This document shows, piece after piece, positions 34,219-43,369 of a stretch of DNA of 64,000 bases (position 1 is the first letter of the stretch; the number at the start of each line of letters is the position of its first letter). Both the position numbers and the translations under genes were made by a program. The notes under the pieces were generated by a model. It worked only from the letters and a program-made list of their open reading frames with translations. It was not told the DNA's origin and made no database searches. Source of the stretch: Burkholderia sp. FERM BP-3421 (lineage in GTDB: Bacteria > Pseudomonadota > Gammaproteobacteria > Burkholderiales > Burkholderiaceae); NCBI RefSeq assembly GCF_028657905.1, contig NZ_CP117782.1:2046001-2110000 (forward strand), written 5' to 3'.

Positions 34219-34233
34219 GTCGCCCCCAAAAAC

Positions 34234-34266
34234 AAACCCCACGGGCCCTTCGGGCGCGTGGGGTTT
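34234..34266. terminator. Bidirectional terminator between the MFS gene and hemY
   Basis: The arms AAACCCCACGGGCCC and GGGCGCGTGGGGTTT pair with one mismatch around a 3-base loop, with A and T tracts at the ends on both strands. It serves the plus-strand MFS cassette and the minus-strand haem operon. Confidence 0.9.
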
Positions 34267-34292
34267 CGTCAGGCAACGATGCCGCGACGCGT

Positions 34293-35483
34293 TCAGACCG
34301 TCGTCATCGCCAGCGCGCTTTCGCGGTAGTGCTTCGCCGCCTTGTCGGTCTCGCCGAGATGCTCGAACAGCCGCGCGAGCGCGCGGTGGGTGCGCACCTT
34401 GAGCGCCTCGCTGTCCGCGAGCTTGAGCGCCGCCTCGAGGAACGACTGGGCCTTGCCCCACAGCTGCTGCTGCTGACACAGCCGGCCGAGCGCGAACAGC
34501 AGGTCGGCGTCTTCCGGGCGGTCCTTCTTCCAGGTCTCGGCCTTCTGGATCAGCGGCAGCGCGTCGGCGCCCGCCGTATCCGGATAACGGCGCAACAGCC
34601 GCGCGTCCCAGTTGTGCGCGAGCGCATCCTCGACGATCCGGCGCGCTTCCGGGCGGCGCTCGAGCGCGACCATCAGTTCGGCCGCCAGATCGGCGAGGCG
34701 CGGCGACTGGCGCTCGGCGACCGACAGCGACTGCCAGACTTCGAGCAGCGCGTCCGGATCGTGCCGGCGGTCGCGCAGCAGATGTTCGGCCGCCTGCTGG
34801 CGCAGCCGCACGGCCGCGGCCGGATGCAGCGCCTCGCGCTTCTCGAGCAGCTTCGCGAGCTTCAGCACTTCCGCCCAGTTCTTCAACTGCTGCTGCGCGC
34901 GCAGCGCCACCTGCTGCGCATGGATCCGCTTGCCGCCCGACGCCTGCATCTCGGCCAGCGCGCCCAGCGCGCCCTCCGCGTCGCGGCCGTCGGCGCGCAT
35001 GTCGGCCGTCGCGAGCAGGCGCGCGTCCTGCCATTCCGGCGCGTCGACCTTCGCGAGCCATTCGTCGCGCCGCGCGTACTCGTGCATGCGGTGCGCGGCC
35101 GTCGCGCCGACGAGCCCCGCCGCGCCCTGGTTCGCATCGATCACGAGCGAATCGCGCGCGGCCTTCTCGGCGCGCGTGAAGCGGCCCGCGTACAGGTTCG
35201 CGATCGCGTCGCGCAGCGCCACCTGCGCCTTCTCGTTGCGCGCGCGCGCCCGATACGCGGCGACCCGCTGCGGCATGCGCCAGATGTTGCGCACGATCCG
35301 CAGCAGCGCATACAGCGCGATGAACAGCACGATGATGCCGAGCACGAACAGGTTCAGCGACAGGTCGACCCGGTACGGCGGATAGACGAGCAGCACCTGG
35401 CCGGTGTCGAAACGCCCCACCGTCGCGAGCGCCGCGGCGATCGCGAACAGCACGGCGAGCCAAATGATTCCACGCACGCTCAT
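34293..35483 (-). CDS. hemY: HemY-like inner-membrane TPR protein
   Basis: The 396 aa protein has two N-terminal helices (about 5-24 and 42-62) and a long cytoplasmic or periplasmic part made of TPR-like helix pairs (AHRMHEYARRDEWLAKV, ALAEMQASGGKR, FALGRLCQQQQLWGKAQSF). It matches the HemY N-terminal family linked with haem synthesis genes. It starts one base after the hemDX stop (TGA-C-ATG), so it is the third gene of the haem operon. Its biochemical role is not settled; it is not the protoporphyrinogen oxidase of Gram-positive bacteria with the same name. Confidence 0.92.
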   Translation of the reverse strand: MSVRGIIWLAVLFAIAAALATVGRFDTGQVLLVYPPYRVDLSLNLFVLGIIVLFIALYALLRIVRNIWRMPQRVAAYRARARNEKAQVALRDAIANLYAGRFTRAEKAARDSLVIDANQGAAGLVGATAAHRMHEYARRDEWLAKVDAPEWQDARLLATADMRADGRDAEGALGALAEMQASGGKRIHAQQVALRAQQQLKNWAEVLKLAKLLEKREALHPAAAVRLRQQAAEHLLRDRRHDPDALLEVWQSLSVAERQSPRLADLAAELMVALERRPEARRIVEDALAHNWDARLLRRYPDTAGADALPLIQKAETWKKDRPEDADLLFALGRLCQQQQLWGKAQSFLEAALKLADSEALKVRTHRALARLFEHLGETDKAAKHYRESALAMTTV

Positions 35484-35484
35484 G

Positions 35485-37449
35485 TCACCCCCGGCTCTTG
35501 AACTGTTGCACGGCGTTCAGGCTCGTGTTCAGGTTCGGCACCGCCACGGTCAGCGACGCCGCGTCGAGCTGCTTGAGCAGGTCCTGAACCACCCGGGTAT
35601 CCCGCGCCGCGCCGTCGAAATAACGCGCGAGCGCCGCCTGCGCGGCGTGCAGGTCGGATTTCATCGCGGCATCGTTGCGCGCGAGCAGCGACAGGCGCGC
35701 GGCGAGCAGCCGCAGCTTCACGTTCTCGCGCACGTAGTAGCCCTGGTCGGGCGCCGCGAGCATCGCGTCCGCGTTGTCGATCCGGCGCACCTGCACGAGC
35801 CCCTTCAATTGCTGGCCGACGCCCGCCGAGAAGTCGCGCCACCAGCCCTTCCAGCGCGGCTCGCCGGGCGCGGCGTCCGCCTGCGCATGGACCGGCTGCG
35901 GGCCCGCGTGCGGCGTCAGCGCCTCGCCCGCGAGCGGCAGCGCGTCGATCCGGCCGATCGCGTCGTCGAGCTTGATCGCGAGCCCCGTCAGGTCGGCCGA
36001 CGGCGCGGCCTTCAGCTTGTCGATGTCCTGCGCGAGCGCCTTGCGGACCGTCACGGCCTGCGCGCTCTGCGAGGTCGCGAGCCGCGCGTCGGCGTTCTGC
36101 AGCGCGATCAGCGCGAGCTGGGTGTTGCCGGTCAGCTGCAGCTGCTGGCTCGCGCTCGACAGCATCTGGTCGATCTCCTCAAGCATCCAGGCGTCGCGGT
36201 TGCGCGCGAGATCCTGGTACTGCTGCTGGAGCGCCTGCTGCGCGTTCTGCGCGTCGGACAGCTTGCCCTCGAACTGCGCGAGCTGCGCGTCGACCTGATG
36301 CACGTTCACGAGCGCCTGGTCGGTCTTCACGCGGGTTTCGGCCGTCTGCGCGTCGAGCGCCTTCTGGCGGTCGACCGTGTGCTGGTCGAGCCGGTCGATC
36401 TTGCGATTCAGCGCGTAGCCGCCGACGCCCGCGCCGGCGCCGATCGCGATGGCCACGAGCCACAGCGCCGCGAGCGCGCCGCCGCCGCGCCGCGCCTTGG
36501 CCTCGAACGGCGTGAACGGCGGATTGGGCGGAACAGCCTGCGCGGCGGGACGGGACGGATTGGAATGGGTATCGTTGGTATCTGTCATGCGTGGGGGCAC
36601 CGGTGCGGCTGTCGCCGGTTGAGCGGCCGTTTCGGCCAACGAACGGAAGGCGCGGACGATACGTTCGTCGCCCGCGCCGGACAGCGTAATCCTATCAAAA
36701 CCCAATGCGCGCGCGGTCTCCGCGATGCGCGGATGCGGCGCGACGAGCGGCGCGTGGCGCAGCGCCTCGATCTCCGCATCGTTCAGGTGTTCGTGCGCGA
36801 GCGCGTCGAGATTGCGCACGCCCTCGGAACTCGTGACGAGCCACGCGTGCGGCGCGCCCGACAGCAGCGCATGCACGCGCTCCCAGGCGCCGATCGACGG
36901 CTCCGGCACGATGCGCCGGTAGGCCGCCACCAGCTCGACCTCGACGCCCGCGTCGCGCAGGCGCTCGGCCAGCCACTCGCGCCCGCCGTCGCCGCGCACG
37001 ATCAGCACCCGCTTGCCGGCCAGGCCCGCCGCGCCGCCGAAGGCCGCGTCGATCGCCACGAACAGGCTTTCCGAATCGTAATGCGGCTCGCCGCCGTCGG
37101 CCGGCGTGTGCGGCGCGATCACGCGATACGCGCCGCCCGCGATGCCGTGCCGCTCGAGCGCCGCGACGCTGCCCGGCCCGACCACGCCGATCGGCAGCGG
37201 ATGCGGCCAGATCGCCGGATGGCGCGCGAACGCCTGGTCGATCGCATTCGGCGACACGAACACGACGAGCGCATACGCGTCGAGCCGCGCGAACGCGGCG
37301 GCGAGCGGCTCGGGATCGTCGAGCGGCGCGATGTCGATCAGCGGGAAGTCGAGCACCTCGAACGCCTCGGCCGCGAGACGCGCGGCGAGCGCCGTCGATT
37401 GCCCGTCGGGACGGGTGAGCAGCGCGGTGAAGCGGCGCCCGCCCGCCAT
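35485..37449 (-). CDS. hemDX: Fused uroporphyrinogen-III synthase HemD / membrane protein HemX
   Basis: One 654 aa frame holds two proteins. Residues 1-265 are HemD, which closes hydroxymethylbilane to uroporphyrinogen III (LLTRPDGQSTALAARL, SPNAIDQAF, GVVGPGSVAAL, VTSSEGVRNL). A Pro/Thr-rich linker (about 270-310) leads to HemX: one helix (about 313-333), a coiled coil of about 120 residues (DQHTVDRQKALDAQTAE onward) and a C-terminal domain with GWWRDFSAGVGQQLKGLVQVRR. An internal ATG at residue 288 could yield HemX alone. The ATG overlaps the hemC stop by one base. Such fusions are known in Burkholderia. Confidence 0.93.
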   Translation of the reverse strand: MAGGRRFTALLTRPDGQSTALAARLAAEAFEVLDFPLIDIAPLDDPEPLAAAFARLDAYALVVFVSPNAIDQAFARHPAIWPHPLPIGVVGPGSVAALERHGIAGGAYRVIAPHTPADGGEPHYDSESLFVAIDAAFGGAAGLAGKRVLIVRGDGGREWLAERLRDAGVEVELVAAYRRIVPEPSIGAWERVHALLSGAPHAWLVTSSEGVRNLDALAHEHLNDAEIEALRHAPLVAPHPRIAETARALGFDRITLSGAGDERIVRAFRSLAETAAQPATAAPVPPRMTDTNDTHSNPSRPAAQAVPPNPPFTPFEAKARRGGGALAALWLVAIAIGAGAGVGGYALNRKIDRLDQHTVDRQKALDAQTAETRVKTDQALVNVHQVDAQLAQFEGKLSDAQNAQQALQQQYQDLARNRDAWMLEEIDQMLSSASQQLQLTGNTQLALIALQNADARLATSQSAQAVTVRKALAQDIDKLKAAPSADLTGLAIKLDDAIGRIDALPLAGEALTPHAGPQPVHAQADAAPGEPRWKGWWRDFSAGVGQQLKGLVQVRRIDNADAMLAAPDQGYYVRENVKLRLLAARLSLLARNDAAMKSDLHAAQAALARYFDGAARDTRVVQDLLKQLDAASLTVAVPNLNTSLNAVQQFKSRG

Positions 37450-38432
37450 CACGCGCCGCCCTTCTGCGCGCTCGCGGCGAGCAGCGCGTCGACGATCTCG
37501 CGCGCGCCCTGGCGTTCGAGGTCGTCGGCGACCGCGCGGCCGAGCGCGAGCGCATCGGCCACGCTGGCCGCGTTCGCCTCGGCGCGGGCGAGCAGCACCC
37601 GGCGGCCGTCGGTCGACGACACGCTGCCGGCCAGATGCAGCACGCCGCCGCGCCACACCGCATGCGCGGCGAGCGGCACCTCGCAGCTGCCGCCCAGGCG
37701 GCGCGACACCATCCGCTCGGCCTCGACCGCGAGCGCGGTCGCCGGGTCGTGCAGCGGCGCGAGCCAGGCGGCCACATCGGCGCGGCGCGCGGCGATCTCG
37801 ATGCCGAGCGCGCCCTGGCCGGCGGCGGGCAGGCTCGCGTCGACCTCGAGCAGCGCGCGGATCCGCGCGCCGAGGCCGAGCCGCTTGAGGCCGGCGGCCG
37901 CGAGGATCACCGCCGCGTAGTCGCCCCGGTCCAGCTTGCCGAGCCGCGTGTCGAGATTGCCGCGCAGCGGCCGCACCTCGAGGTGCGGATGGCGCGCGCG
38001 CAGCATCGCCTCGCGGCGCAGGCTGGAGGTGCCGACCACGGCGCCCGCGGGCAGCTCGGCGAGGCTCGCGTAGTCGTTCGACACGAACGCGTCGCGCGGG
38101 TCCTCGCGGCTCATCACCGCCGCGAGCGCGAAGCCGTCGGGCAGCTCCATCGGCACGTCCTTGAGCGAATGCACCGCGAGATCGGCGCGGCCGTCCGCGA
38201 GCGCGGCCTCGAGTTCCTTCACGAACAGGCCCTTGCCGCCCACCTTCGACAGCGTGCGGTCGAGAATCTGGTCGCCGCGCGTGGTCATCCCGAGGATGTT
38301 CACGTCACAAGCTGGATATAATTTGCGCAGCGCATCACGCACATGTTCGGCCTGCCACAGGGCCAGGCGGCTTTCACGCGAGGCGATCGTCAGCGTCGTG
38401 GGGAGCTTGGCCGAAAGGGTCTCGGAATTCAT
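37449..38432 (-). CDS. hemC: Porphobilinogen deaminase (hydroxymethylbilane synthase)
   Basis: The enzyme joins four porphobilinogen units into hydroxymethylbilane. The 327 aa protein has TIASRESRLALWQAEHV near the N-terminus, SKVGGKGLFVKELE, HSLKDVPMELP with the catalytic Asp region, LPAAGQGALGIE, and the dipyrromethane cofactor Cys in GGSCEVPLAAHA. It begins the hemC-hemDX-hemY operon and is divergent from ppc across 179 bases. Confidence 0.96.
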   Translation of the reverse strand: MNSETLSAKLPTTLTIASRESRLALWQAEHVRDALRKLYPACDVNILGMTTRGDQILDRTLSKVGGKGLFVKELEAALADGRADLAVHSLKDVPMELPDGFALAAVMSREDPRDAFVSNDYASLAELPAGAVVGTSSLRREAMLRARHPHLEVRPLRGNLDTRLGKLDRGDYAAVILAAAGLKRLGLGARIRALLEVDASLPAAGQGALGIEIAARRADVAAWLAPLHDPATALAVEAERMVSRRLGGSCEVPLAAHAVWRGGVLHLAGSVSSTDGRRVLLARAEANAASVADALALGRAVADDLERQGAREIVDALLAASAQKGGA

Positions 38433-38611
38433 TGCAGATACATTGCAGGACGGGATCTAGGAACGAACAATGGTAGCACGCACGCCTTGCCCGCCCTGCG
38501 GCGGGAAGGCGCGCCGGCCGGGCCCGCGCGGGCCGCGTGATGGGCCGCAGTGCCGCAATCCAGCCAGACCGCAGTTCCCTGTTCACTCGTGCTTTCCCAA
38601 GGAAACCCATC

Positions 38612-41566
38612 GTGAAGTCTTCCGGATCGGCGCGCGCCACGCGCCGCAATGCTGCCTCGTCCTCCGACACCCCCGTCAGCGCGCGCAAGCGCGCGAAGCC
38701 GGCCCCCGCCGCCCGCCGCGCCGCCAACGATCCGGCCGGCCCCGCGCCCCGCACGAACGGTCGTACGCGCGAGGACAAGGATCAGCCGCTGTTCGAGGAC
38801 ATCCGCTACCTGGGCCGGCTGCTCGGCGACGTGGTGCGCGAGCAGGAAGGCGATGCGGTGTTCGACGTGGTCGAGACGATCCGCCAGACCGCGGTCAAGT
38901 TCCGCCGCGAGGACGACAAGGAAGCCGCGCAGACGCTGGAGAAGAAGCTGCGCAAGCTGACGCCCGAGCAGACCGTGAGCGTGGTGCGCGCGTTCAGCTA
39001 CTTCTCGCACCTCGCGAACATCGCGGAAGACCGCCACCACAACCGCCGCCGCCGCATCCACGCGCTCGCGGGCTCCTCGCCGCAGGCGGGCACCGTCGCC
39101 TATGCGCTCGCCCAGCTGGACGACGCGGGCGAGGGCTCCGCGGCGGCGATCGCGCGCTTCTTCGACAACGCGCTGATCGTGCCCGTGCTGACCGCGCATC
39201 CGACCGAGGTGCAGCGCAAGAGCATCCTCGACGCCCAGCACGACATCGCGCGCCTGCTCGCCGAGCGCGACCAGCCGCTGACCGCGCGCGAGCGCGCGAC
39301 CAACGAGGCGCTGCTGCGCGCGCGCGTGACCTCGCTGTGGCAGACCCGGATGCTGCGCGACGCGCGCCTCACGGTCGCCGACGAGATCGAGAACGCGCTG
39401 TCCTACTACCGCGCCACCTTCCTGGAGGAGCTGCCCGCGCTGTACGGCGACATCGAGGCGGCGCTCGCCGAGCACGGCCTGCCCGCGCGCCTGCCGGCGT
39501 TCTTCCAGATGGGCAGCTGGATCGGCGGCGACCGCGACGGCAACCCGAACGTGACGGCCGCGACGCTCGACGAGGCGATCAACCGCCAGGCCGCGGTGAT
39601 CCTCGAGCACTACCTGGAGCAGGTGCACAAGCTCGGCGCCGAGCTGTCGGTGTCGCACCTGCTGGTGGGCGCGAGCGACGAGCTGAAGGCGCTCGCCGCC
39701 GCCTCGCCCGACCAGTCGCCGCACCGCGTCGACGAGCCCTACCGGCGCGCGCTGATCGGCGTGTATACGCGGCTCGCCGCGAGCGCGCGGGTGCGGCTCG
39801 GCCAGGGCACGGTGCCGGTGCGCAGCGCCGGACGCGGCGCGGCGCCCGTGCGCGCCACGCCCTACGCGGACGCCGACGAATTCGCCGCCGACCTGCGCGT
39901 GCTGCTCGCGTCGCTCGCGCGCCATCACGGTGAATCGCTCGCGACGCCGCGCCTCAAGCCGCTGATCCGCGCGGCCGAGGTGTTCGGCTTCCACCTCGCG
40001 AGCATCGACCTGCGGCAAAGCTCCGACATCCACGAGGCCGTGGTCGCGGAGCTGTTCGCGCGCGCGGGCGTCGAGCCCGACTATGCGGCGCTGTCCGAGG
40101 CCGACAAGCTGCGCGTGCTGCTCGACGCGCTCGCCCAGCCGCGCCCGCTGCGCTCGCCGTTCCTCGACTACTCGGCGCTCGCGCAGAGCGAACTGGGCGT
40201 GCTGGAAAAGGCCCGCGAGGTCCGCGCGCAGTTCGGCGCGCGCGCGGTGCGCAACTACATCATTTCGCACACCGAGACCGTCAGCGACCTGGTCGAGGTC
40301 CTGCTGCTGCAGAAGGAGACCGGCCTGCTCGCCGGCGCGCTCGACGCCGGCGACGCGCGCAACGCGCTGATGGTGATCCCGCTGTTCGAGACCATCGCCG
40401 ACCTGCGCAACGCGTCGCACATCATGGGCGAGTTCCTCGCCCTGCCGGGCGTCGCGGCGCTCGTCGCGCACCAGGGCGGCGAGCAGGAGGTGATGCTCGG
40501 CTATTCCGACAGCAACAAGGACGGCGGCTTCCTGACCTCGAACTGGGAGCTGTACCGCGCGGAGCTGGCGCTCGTCGAGCTGTTCCATGCGCACGGGATC
40601 ACGCTGCGGCTGTTCCACGGGCGCGGTGGCACGGTCGGCCGCGGCGGCGGCCCGACCTATCAGGCGATCCTGTCGCAGCCGCCGGGCACGGTCGCCGGCC
40701 AGATCCGCCTCACCGAACAGGGCGAGGTGATCGCGAGCAAGTTCGGCAACCCCGAGATCGGCCGGCGCAACCTCGAAACGGTGGTGGCCGCGACGCTCGA
40801 GGCGTCGCTGCTGCCGCGCAACAACGCGCCCGCGCAGCTGGCCGCGTTCGAGGCCGTGATGCAGACGCTGTCCGACGAGGCGATGGCCGCCTACCGCGCG
40901 CTCGTCTACGAGACGCCCGGTTTCACCGAGTATTTCTTCTCGTCGACCCCGATCAACGAGATCGCCGAACTCAACATCGGCAGCCGGCCGGCCTCGCGCA
41001 AGCTCCAGGATCCGAAGCAGCGCAAGATCGAGGACCTGCGCGCGATCCCGTGGGGCTTCTCGTGGGGCCAGTGCCGCCTGCTGCTGACCGGCTGGTACGG
41101 CTTCGGCGGCGCGGTGGCCGCCTATCTCGACACCGCGCCGGACGCCGCCGCGCGCGCCAAGCGGGTCGCGCTGCTGCGCCGCATGAACAAGACCTGGCCG
41201 TTCTTCGCGCACCTGCTGTCGAACATGGACATGGTGCTCGCGAAGACCGACCTCGCGGTCGCCTCGCGCTATGCGCAGCTGGTCGCGGACAAGAAGCTGC
41301 GCCAGCACGTGTTCGCGCGCATCGTCGCCGAATGGGAGCGCACCTCGGCGGCCCTGGCCGAGATCACCGGGCATGAAGGCCGGCTCGCCGGCAACCCGCT
41401 GCTCGCGCGCTCGATCAAGAACCGCTTCCCGTACCTCGATCCGCTCAACCACCTGCAGGTCGAGCTGATCAAGCGGCACCGCGCGGGCGACAGCAACGCG
41501 CGGCTGCGGCGCGGGATCCACCTGACCATCAACGGCATCGCGGCCGGCCTGCGCAACACCGGCTGA
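38612..41566 (+). CDS. ppc: Phosphoenolpyruvate carboxylase
   Basis: The enzyme carboxylates PEP to oxaloacetate to refill the TCA cycle. A GTG start at 38612 is chosen because AAGGAAA lies about 9 bases upstream and the residues from there (KSSGSARATRRN) look like the usual Burkholderia start; an ATG at 38537 lacks a site. The 984 aa protein has about 75 extra N-terminal residues, basic and disordered, before the catalytic core. Active-site parts: LTAHPTEVQRKS, GYSDSNKDGG, FHGRGGTVGRGGGP, and the C-terminal NGIAAGLRNTG. Confidence 0.95.
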   Translation: MKSSGSARATRRNAASSSDTPVSARKRAKPAPAARRAANDPAGPAPRTNGRTREDKDQPLFEDIRYLGRLLGDVVREQEGDAVFDVVETIRQTAVKFRREDDKEAAQTLEKKLRKLTPEQTVSVVRAFSYFSHLANIAEDRHHNRRRRIHALAGSSPQAGTVAYALAQLDDAGEGSAAAIARFFDNALIVPVLTAHPTEVQRKSILDAQHDIARLLAERDQPLTARERATNEALLRARVTSLWQTRMLRDARLTVADEIENALSYYRATFLEELPALYGDIEAALAEHGLPARLPAFFQMGSWIGGDRDGNPNVTAATLDEAINRQAAVILEHYLEQVHKLGAELSVSHLLVGASDELKALAAASPDQSPHRVDEPYRRALIGVYTRLAASARVRLGQGTVPVRSAGRGAAPVRATPYADADEFAADLRVLLASLARHHGESLATPRLKPLIRAAEVFGFHLASIDLRQSSDIHEAVVAELFARAGVEPDYAALSEADKLRVLLDALAQPRPLRSPFLDYSALAQSELGVLEKAREVRAQFGARAVRNYIISHTETVSDLVEVLLLQKETGLLAGALDAGDARNALMVIPLFETIADLRNASHIMGEFLALPGVAALVAHQGGEQEVMLGYSDSNKDGGFLTSNWELYRAELALVELFHAHGITLRLFHGRGGTVGRGGGPTYQAILSQPPGTVAGQIRLTEQGEVIASKFGNPEIGRRNLETVVAATLEASLLPRNNAPAQLAAFEAVMQTLSDEAMAAYRALVYETPGFTEYFFSSTPINEIAELNIGSRPASRKLQDPKQRKIEDLRAIPWGFSWGQCRLLLTGWYGFGGAVAAYLDTAPDAAARAKRVALLRRMNKTWPFFAHLLSNMDMVLAKTDLAVASRYAQLVADKKLRQHVFARIVAEWERTSAALAEITGHEGRLAGNPLLARSIKNRFPYLDPLNHLQVELIKRHRAGDSNARLRRGIHLTINGIAAGLRNTG

Positions 41567-41626
41567 CCCGCGCGCCGGCGCGGCCCCTGCGCGGCGGCTC
41601 GCCCGCCCGCAGGCGGGCCGCCGCCG

Positions 41627-42382
41627 TCAGCGCGCGTCGATCATCAGCGCGTCGAGCTCGAACGAGCCGTCGGGCTGCACCGCGTAATGGGCGCGCACCT
41701 CGTCGGGCGCGCCGCGCCACATCGAGCGGATCGCCTCGACTCGCTCCGGCGGCGTCCGCATCCGCGCCACCCACGACGCAAACTCGATCGACAAGCGCCA
41801 GCGCGTGCGCACCTGCGCGCTGAAGCCCGCCCGCGCGAACAGCGCGAGCCATTCGTCCGCGCGGTAGTCGCGAATATGCGACGCATCGCGCAACAGCTCG
41901 ATCGCCTGGATGTGGGTATCGAGCAGCGGGTGGTCGCCGCCCGCGATATCGATGAACAGCACGCGGCCGCCCGGTTTCAGGACGCGGCGCACCTCGGCGA
42001 GCGCGCGCGGCACGTCGTGCCAGTGGTGCGCGCTCATCCGGCTCACGACCCAGTCGAACGCCTGGTCCGCGAACGGCAGCGACTCGGCCGGCCCCTGCTG
42101 CACGCGAATGTTGCCGAGGCCGCGTTCGCGCGCGGCCGCCGTCACCGTCGCGAGCATCGGCGCCGCGATGTCGTAGGCAACCACCTCGGCCGCGCCGGCG
42201 CCCGCCGCCGCGAAGCTCGCATGGCCCGCGCCGCAGCCCAGGTCGAGCACGAGCGCGTCCGGCGTCGCGGCGATCTCCGCGGCCAGCGCGGCGAGATCCG
42301 CGCCGGTCGCGTGCACCGTGCTCGTCAAATAGGCGGCCGCCGTCGAACCGAACGCATCCGCCACCTGATCGTGATGTTTCAT
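41627..42382 (-). CDS. Class I SAM-dependent methyltransferase, UbiE-like
   Basis: The protein of about 251 aa has SAM motif I VLDLGCGAGHAS, an acidic strand 2 (VVAYDIA), motif II AFDWVVSRMSAHHW and motif III LKPGGRVLFID. ATG 42382 is preceded by AGAGAGG at a workable distance; 42391 is the alternative. The substrate is unknown. It is divergent from an XRE/MmyB-like regulator, and a palindrome overlaps its predicted promoter, so that regulator is its likely controller. Confidence 0.88.
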   Translation of the reverse strand: MKHHDQVADAFGSTAAAYLTSTVHATGADLAALAAEIAATPDALVLDLGCGAGHASFAAAGAGAAEVVAYDIAAPMLATVTAAARERGLGNIRVQQGPAESLPFADQAFDWVVSRMSAHHWHDVPRALAEVRRVLKPGGRVLFIDIAGGDHPLLDTHIQAIELLRDASHIRDYRADEWLALFARAGFSAQVRTRWRLSIEFASWVARMRTPPERVEAIRSMWRGAPDEVRAHYAVQPDGSFELDALMIDAR

Positions 42383-42451
42383 CGCATGCACCTCTCTATG
42401 CTGGTATTGAAGGGAAGGCCGGCTCGACGCACCACGAGCCGGCGAGCCGCT

Positions 42452-42480
42452 ACAATAGAACCCGATCAGTACCGGTACAA
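42452..42480 (-). promoter_or_regulatory. Sigma70-like promoter with overlapping GTACCGGTAC palindrome
   Basis: On the minus strand TTGTAC (42475-42480) and TATTGT (42452-42457) are 17 bases apart and point to the methyltransferase gene. The perfect 10-base palindrome GTACCGGTAC (42469-42478) covers the -35 and part of the spacer, which suits repression. A TACAAT on the plus strand (42451-42456) could serve the regulator gene. Confidence 0.55.
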
Positions 42481-42538
42481 GTCAAGCAGTTATTCCGGTA
42501 TCCGTGCCACCCGTCTGTTATCCGCCCCTGTTTTTCGC

Positions 42539-43369
42539 ATGCGCACCACCTCATCCGCCCCGCCCCCCCTCGACGCCACGCCGGCCCGCGCGCTCGGCGA
42601 GTTCATCCGCGCCCACCGCGAGCGCCTGACGCCCGCGGCGGTCGGGCTCGCGCCGGGGCCGCGCCGGCGCACGCCGGGGCTGCGGCGCGAGGAAGTCGCG
42701 CAGCTGTGCGGCGTGAGTCCGACCTGGTACACCTGGATCGAGCAGGGCCGGCAGGTGTCGGCCTCCGCCGATGCGCTCGCGCGGATCGCCGTCGCGCTGC
42801 AGCTGTCGCGCGCCGAGCGCGCCTACCTGTTCGAGCTGGCCGCGCAGCGCGACCCGGCCGAACCGGCGCTCGCGGCCACCGACGTGCCCGCCACCCTGGT
42901 CGCGACAGTCGCGCTGATCACGACGCCCGCCTACCTGCTCGATCGCCAATGGAACGCCCTCGCGTGGAACGCACCGGCCGCCGCGCTGTTCACCGGCTGG
43001 CTCGACGGCGAGCACGACCGCAACCTGCTGCGCTTCACCTTCATCGATCCGGCCGCGCGCACGCTAATCGTCGACTGGGAAACCCGGGCGCGCCGGCTGG
43101 CCGCCGAATTCCGCGCCGACTCGATCCGCCACCAGAACGACGCGCCGACCCGCGCGCTGATCGACGCCCTGCTCGCCGACAGCGACGCGTTCGCGCATTA
43201 CTGGGCGTCGCAGGATGTCGGCGAGCGCGAGGGCGGCGTGCGCGAGTTCGACCATCCGCGCGACGGGCGGCTCGTCTACCAGCAGCTGACGCTCAAGCCC
43301 GCGCATCGCGAGGATCTCAAGCTCGTCGTGCTGGTGCGCGAGGGCGACGCGCCGCCCCTCAGAAGCTGA
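42539..43369 (+). CDS. XRE-type regulator with MmyB-like ligand domain
   Basis: The 276 aa protein has an N-terminal helix-turn-helix (about 15-80): LGEFIRAHRERLTP, RRTPGLRREEVAQLCGVSPTWYTWIEQGR. The C-terminal part (about 100-270) has WNALAWNAPAAALF and the LRFTFIDPAAR segment, as in MmyB-like domains that bind fatty-acid-type ligands. It is divergent from the methyltransferase. Its last 11 bases overlap the end of the convergent pilus tip gene. Confidence 0.9.
   Translation: MRTTSSAPPPLDATPARALGEFIRAHRERLTPAAVGLAPGPRRRTPGLRREEVAQLCGVSPTWYTWIEQGRQVSASADALARIAVALQLSRAERAYLFELAAQRDPAEPALAATDVPATLVATVALITTPAYLLDRQWNALAWNAPAAALFTGWLDGEHDRNLLRFTFIDPAARTLIVDWETRARRLAAEFRADSIRHQNDAPTRALIDALLADSDAFAHYWASQDVGEREGGVREFDHPRDGRLVYQQLTLKPAHREDLKLVVLVREGDAPPLRS

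Noticed and set aside
29824..35463. Very long minus-strand open frame (about 1,880 codons) across ppa, the catabolic cassette and hemY
   Set aside because: Only its last 176 codons (ppa) look like a protein. The rest is Arg/Ala/Gly/His-rich antisense translation of well-identified plus-strand genes, a usual effect of high GC content.
30666..35501. Very long plus-strand open frame over the same region
   Set aside because: It is the shifted frame of the aldehyde dehydrogenase, SDR and MFS genes and the antisense of hemY; the composition is not protein-like.
38429..41521. Long minus-strand open frame opposite ppc
   Set aside because: Antisense of a fully recognisable PEP carboxylase; no binding site or domain.
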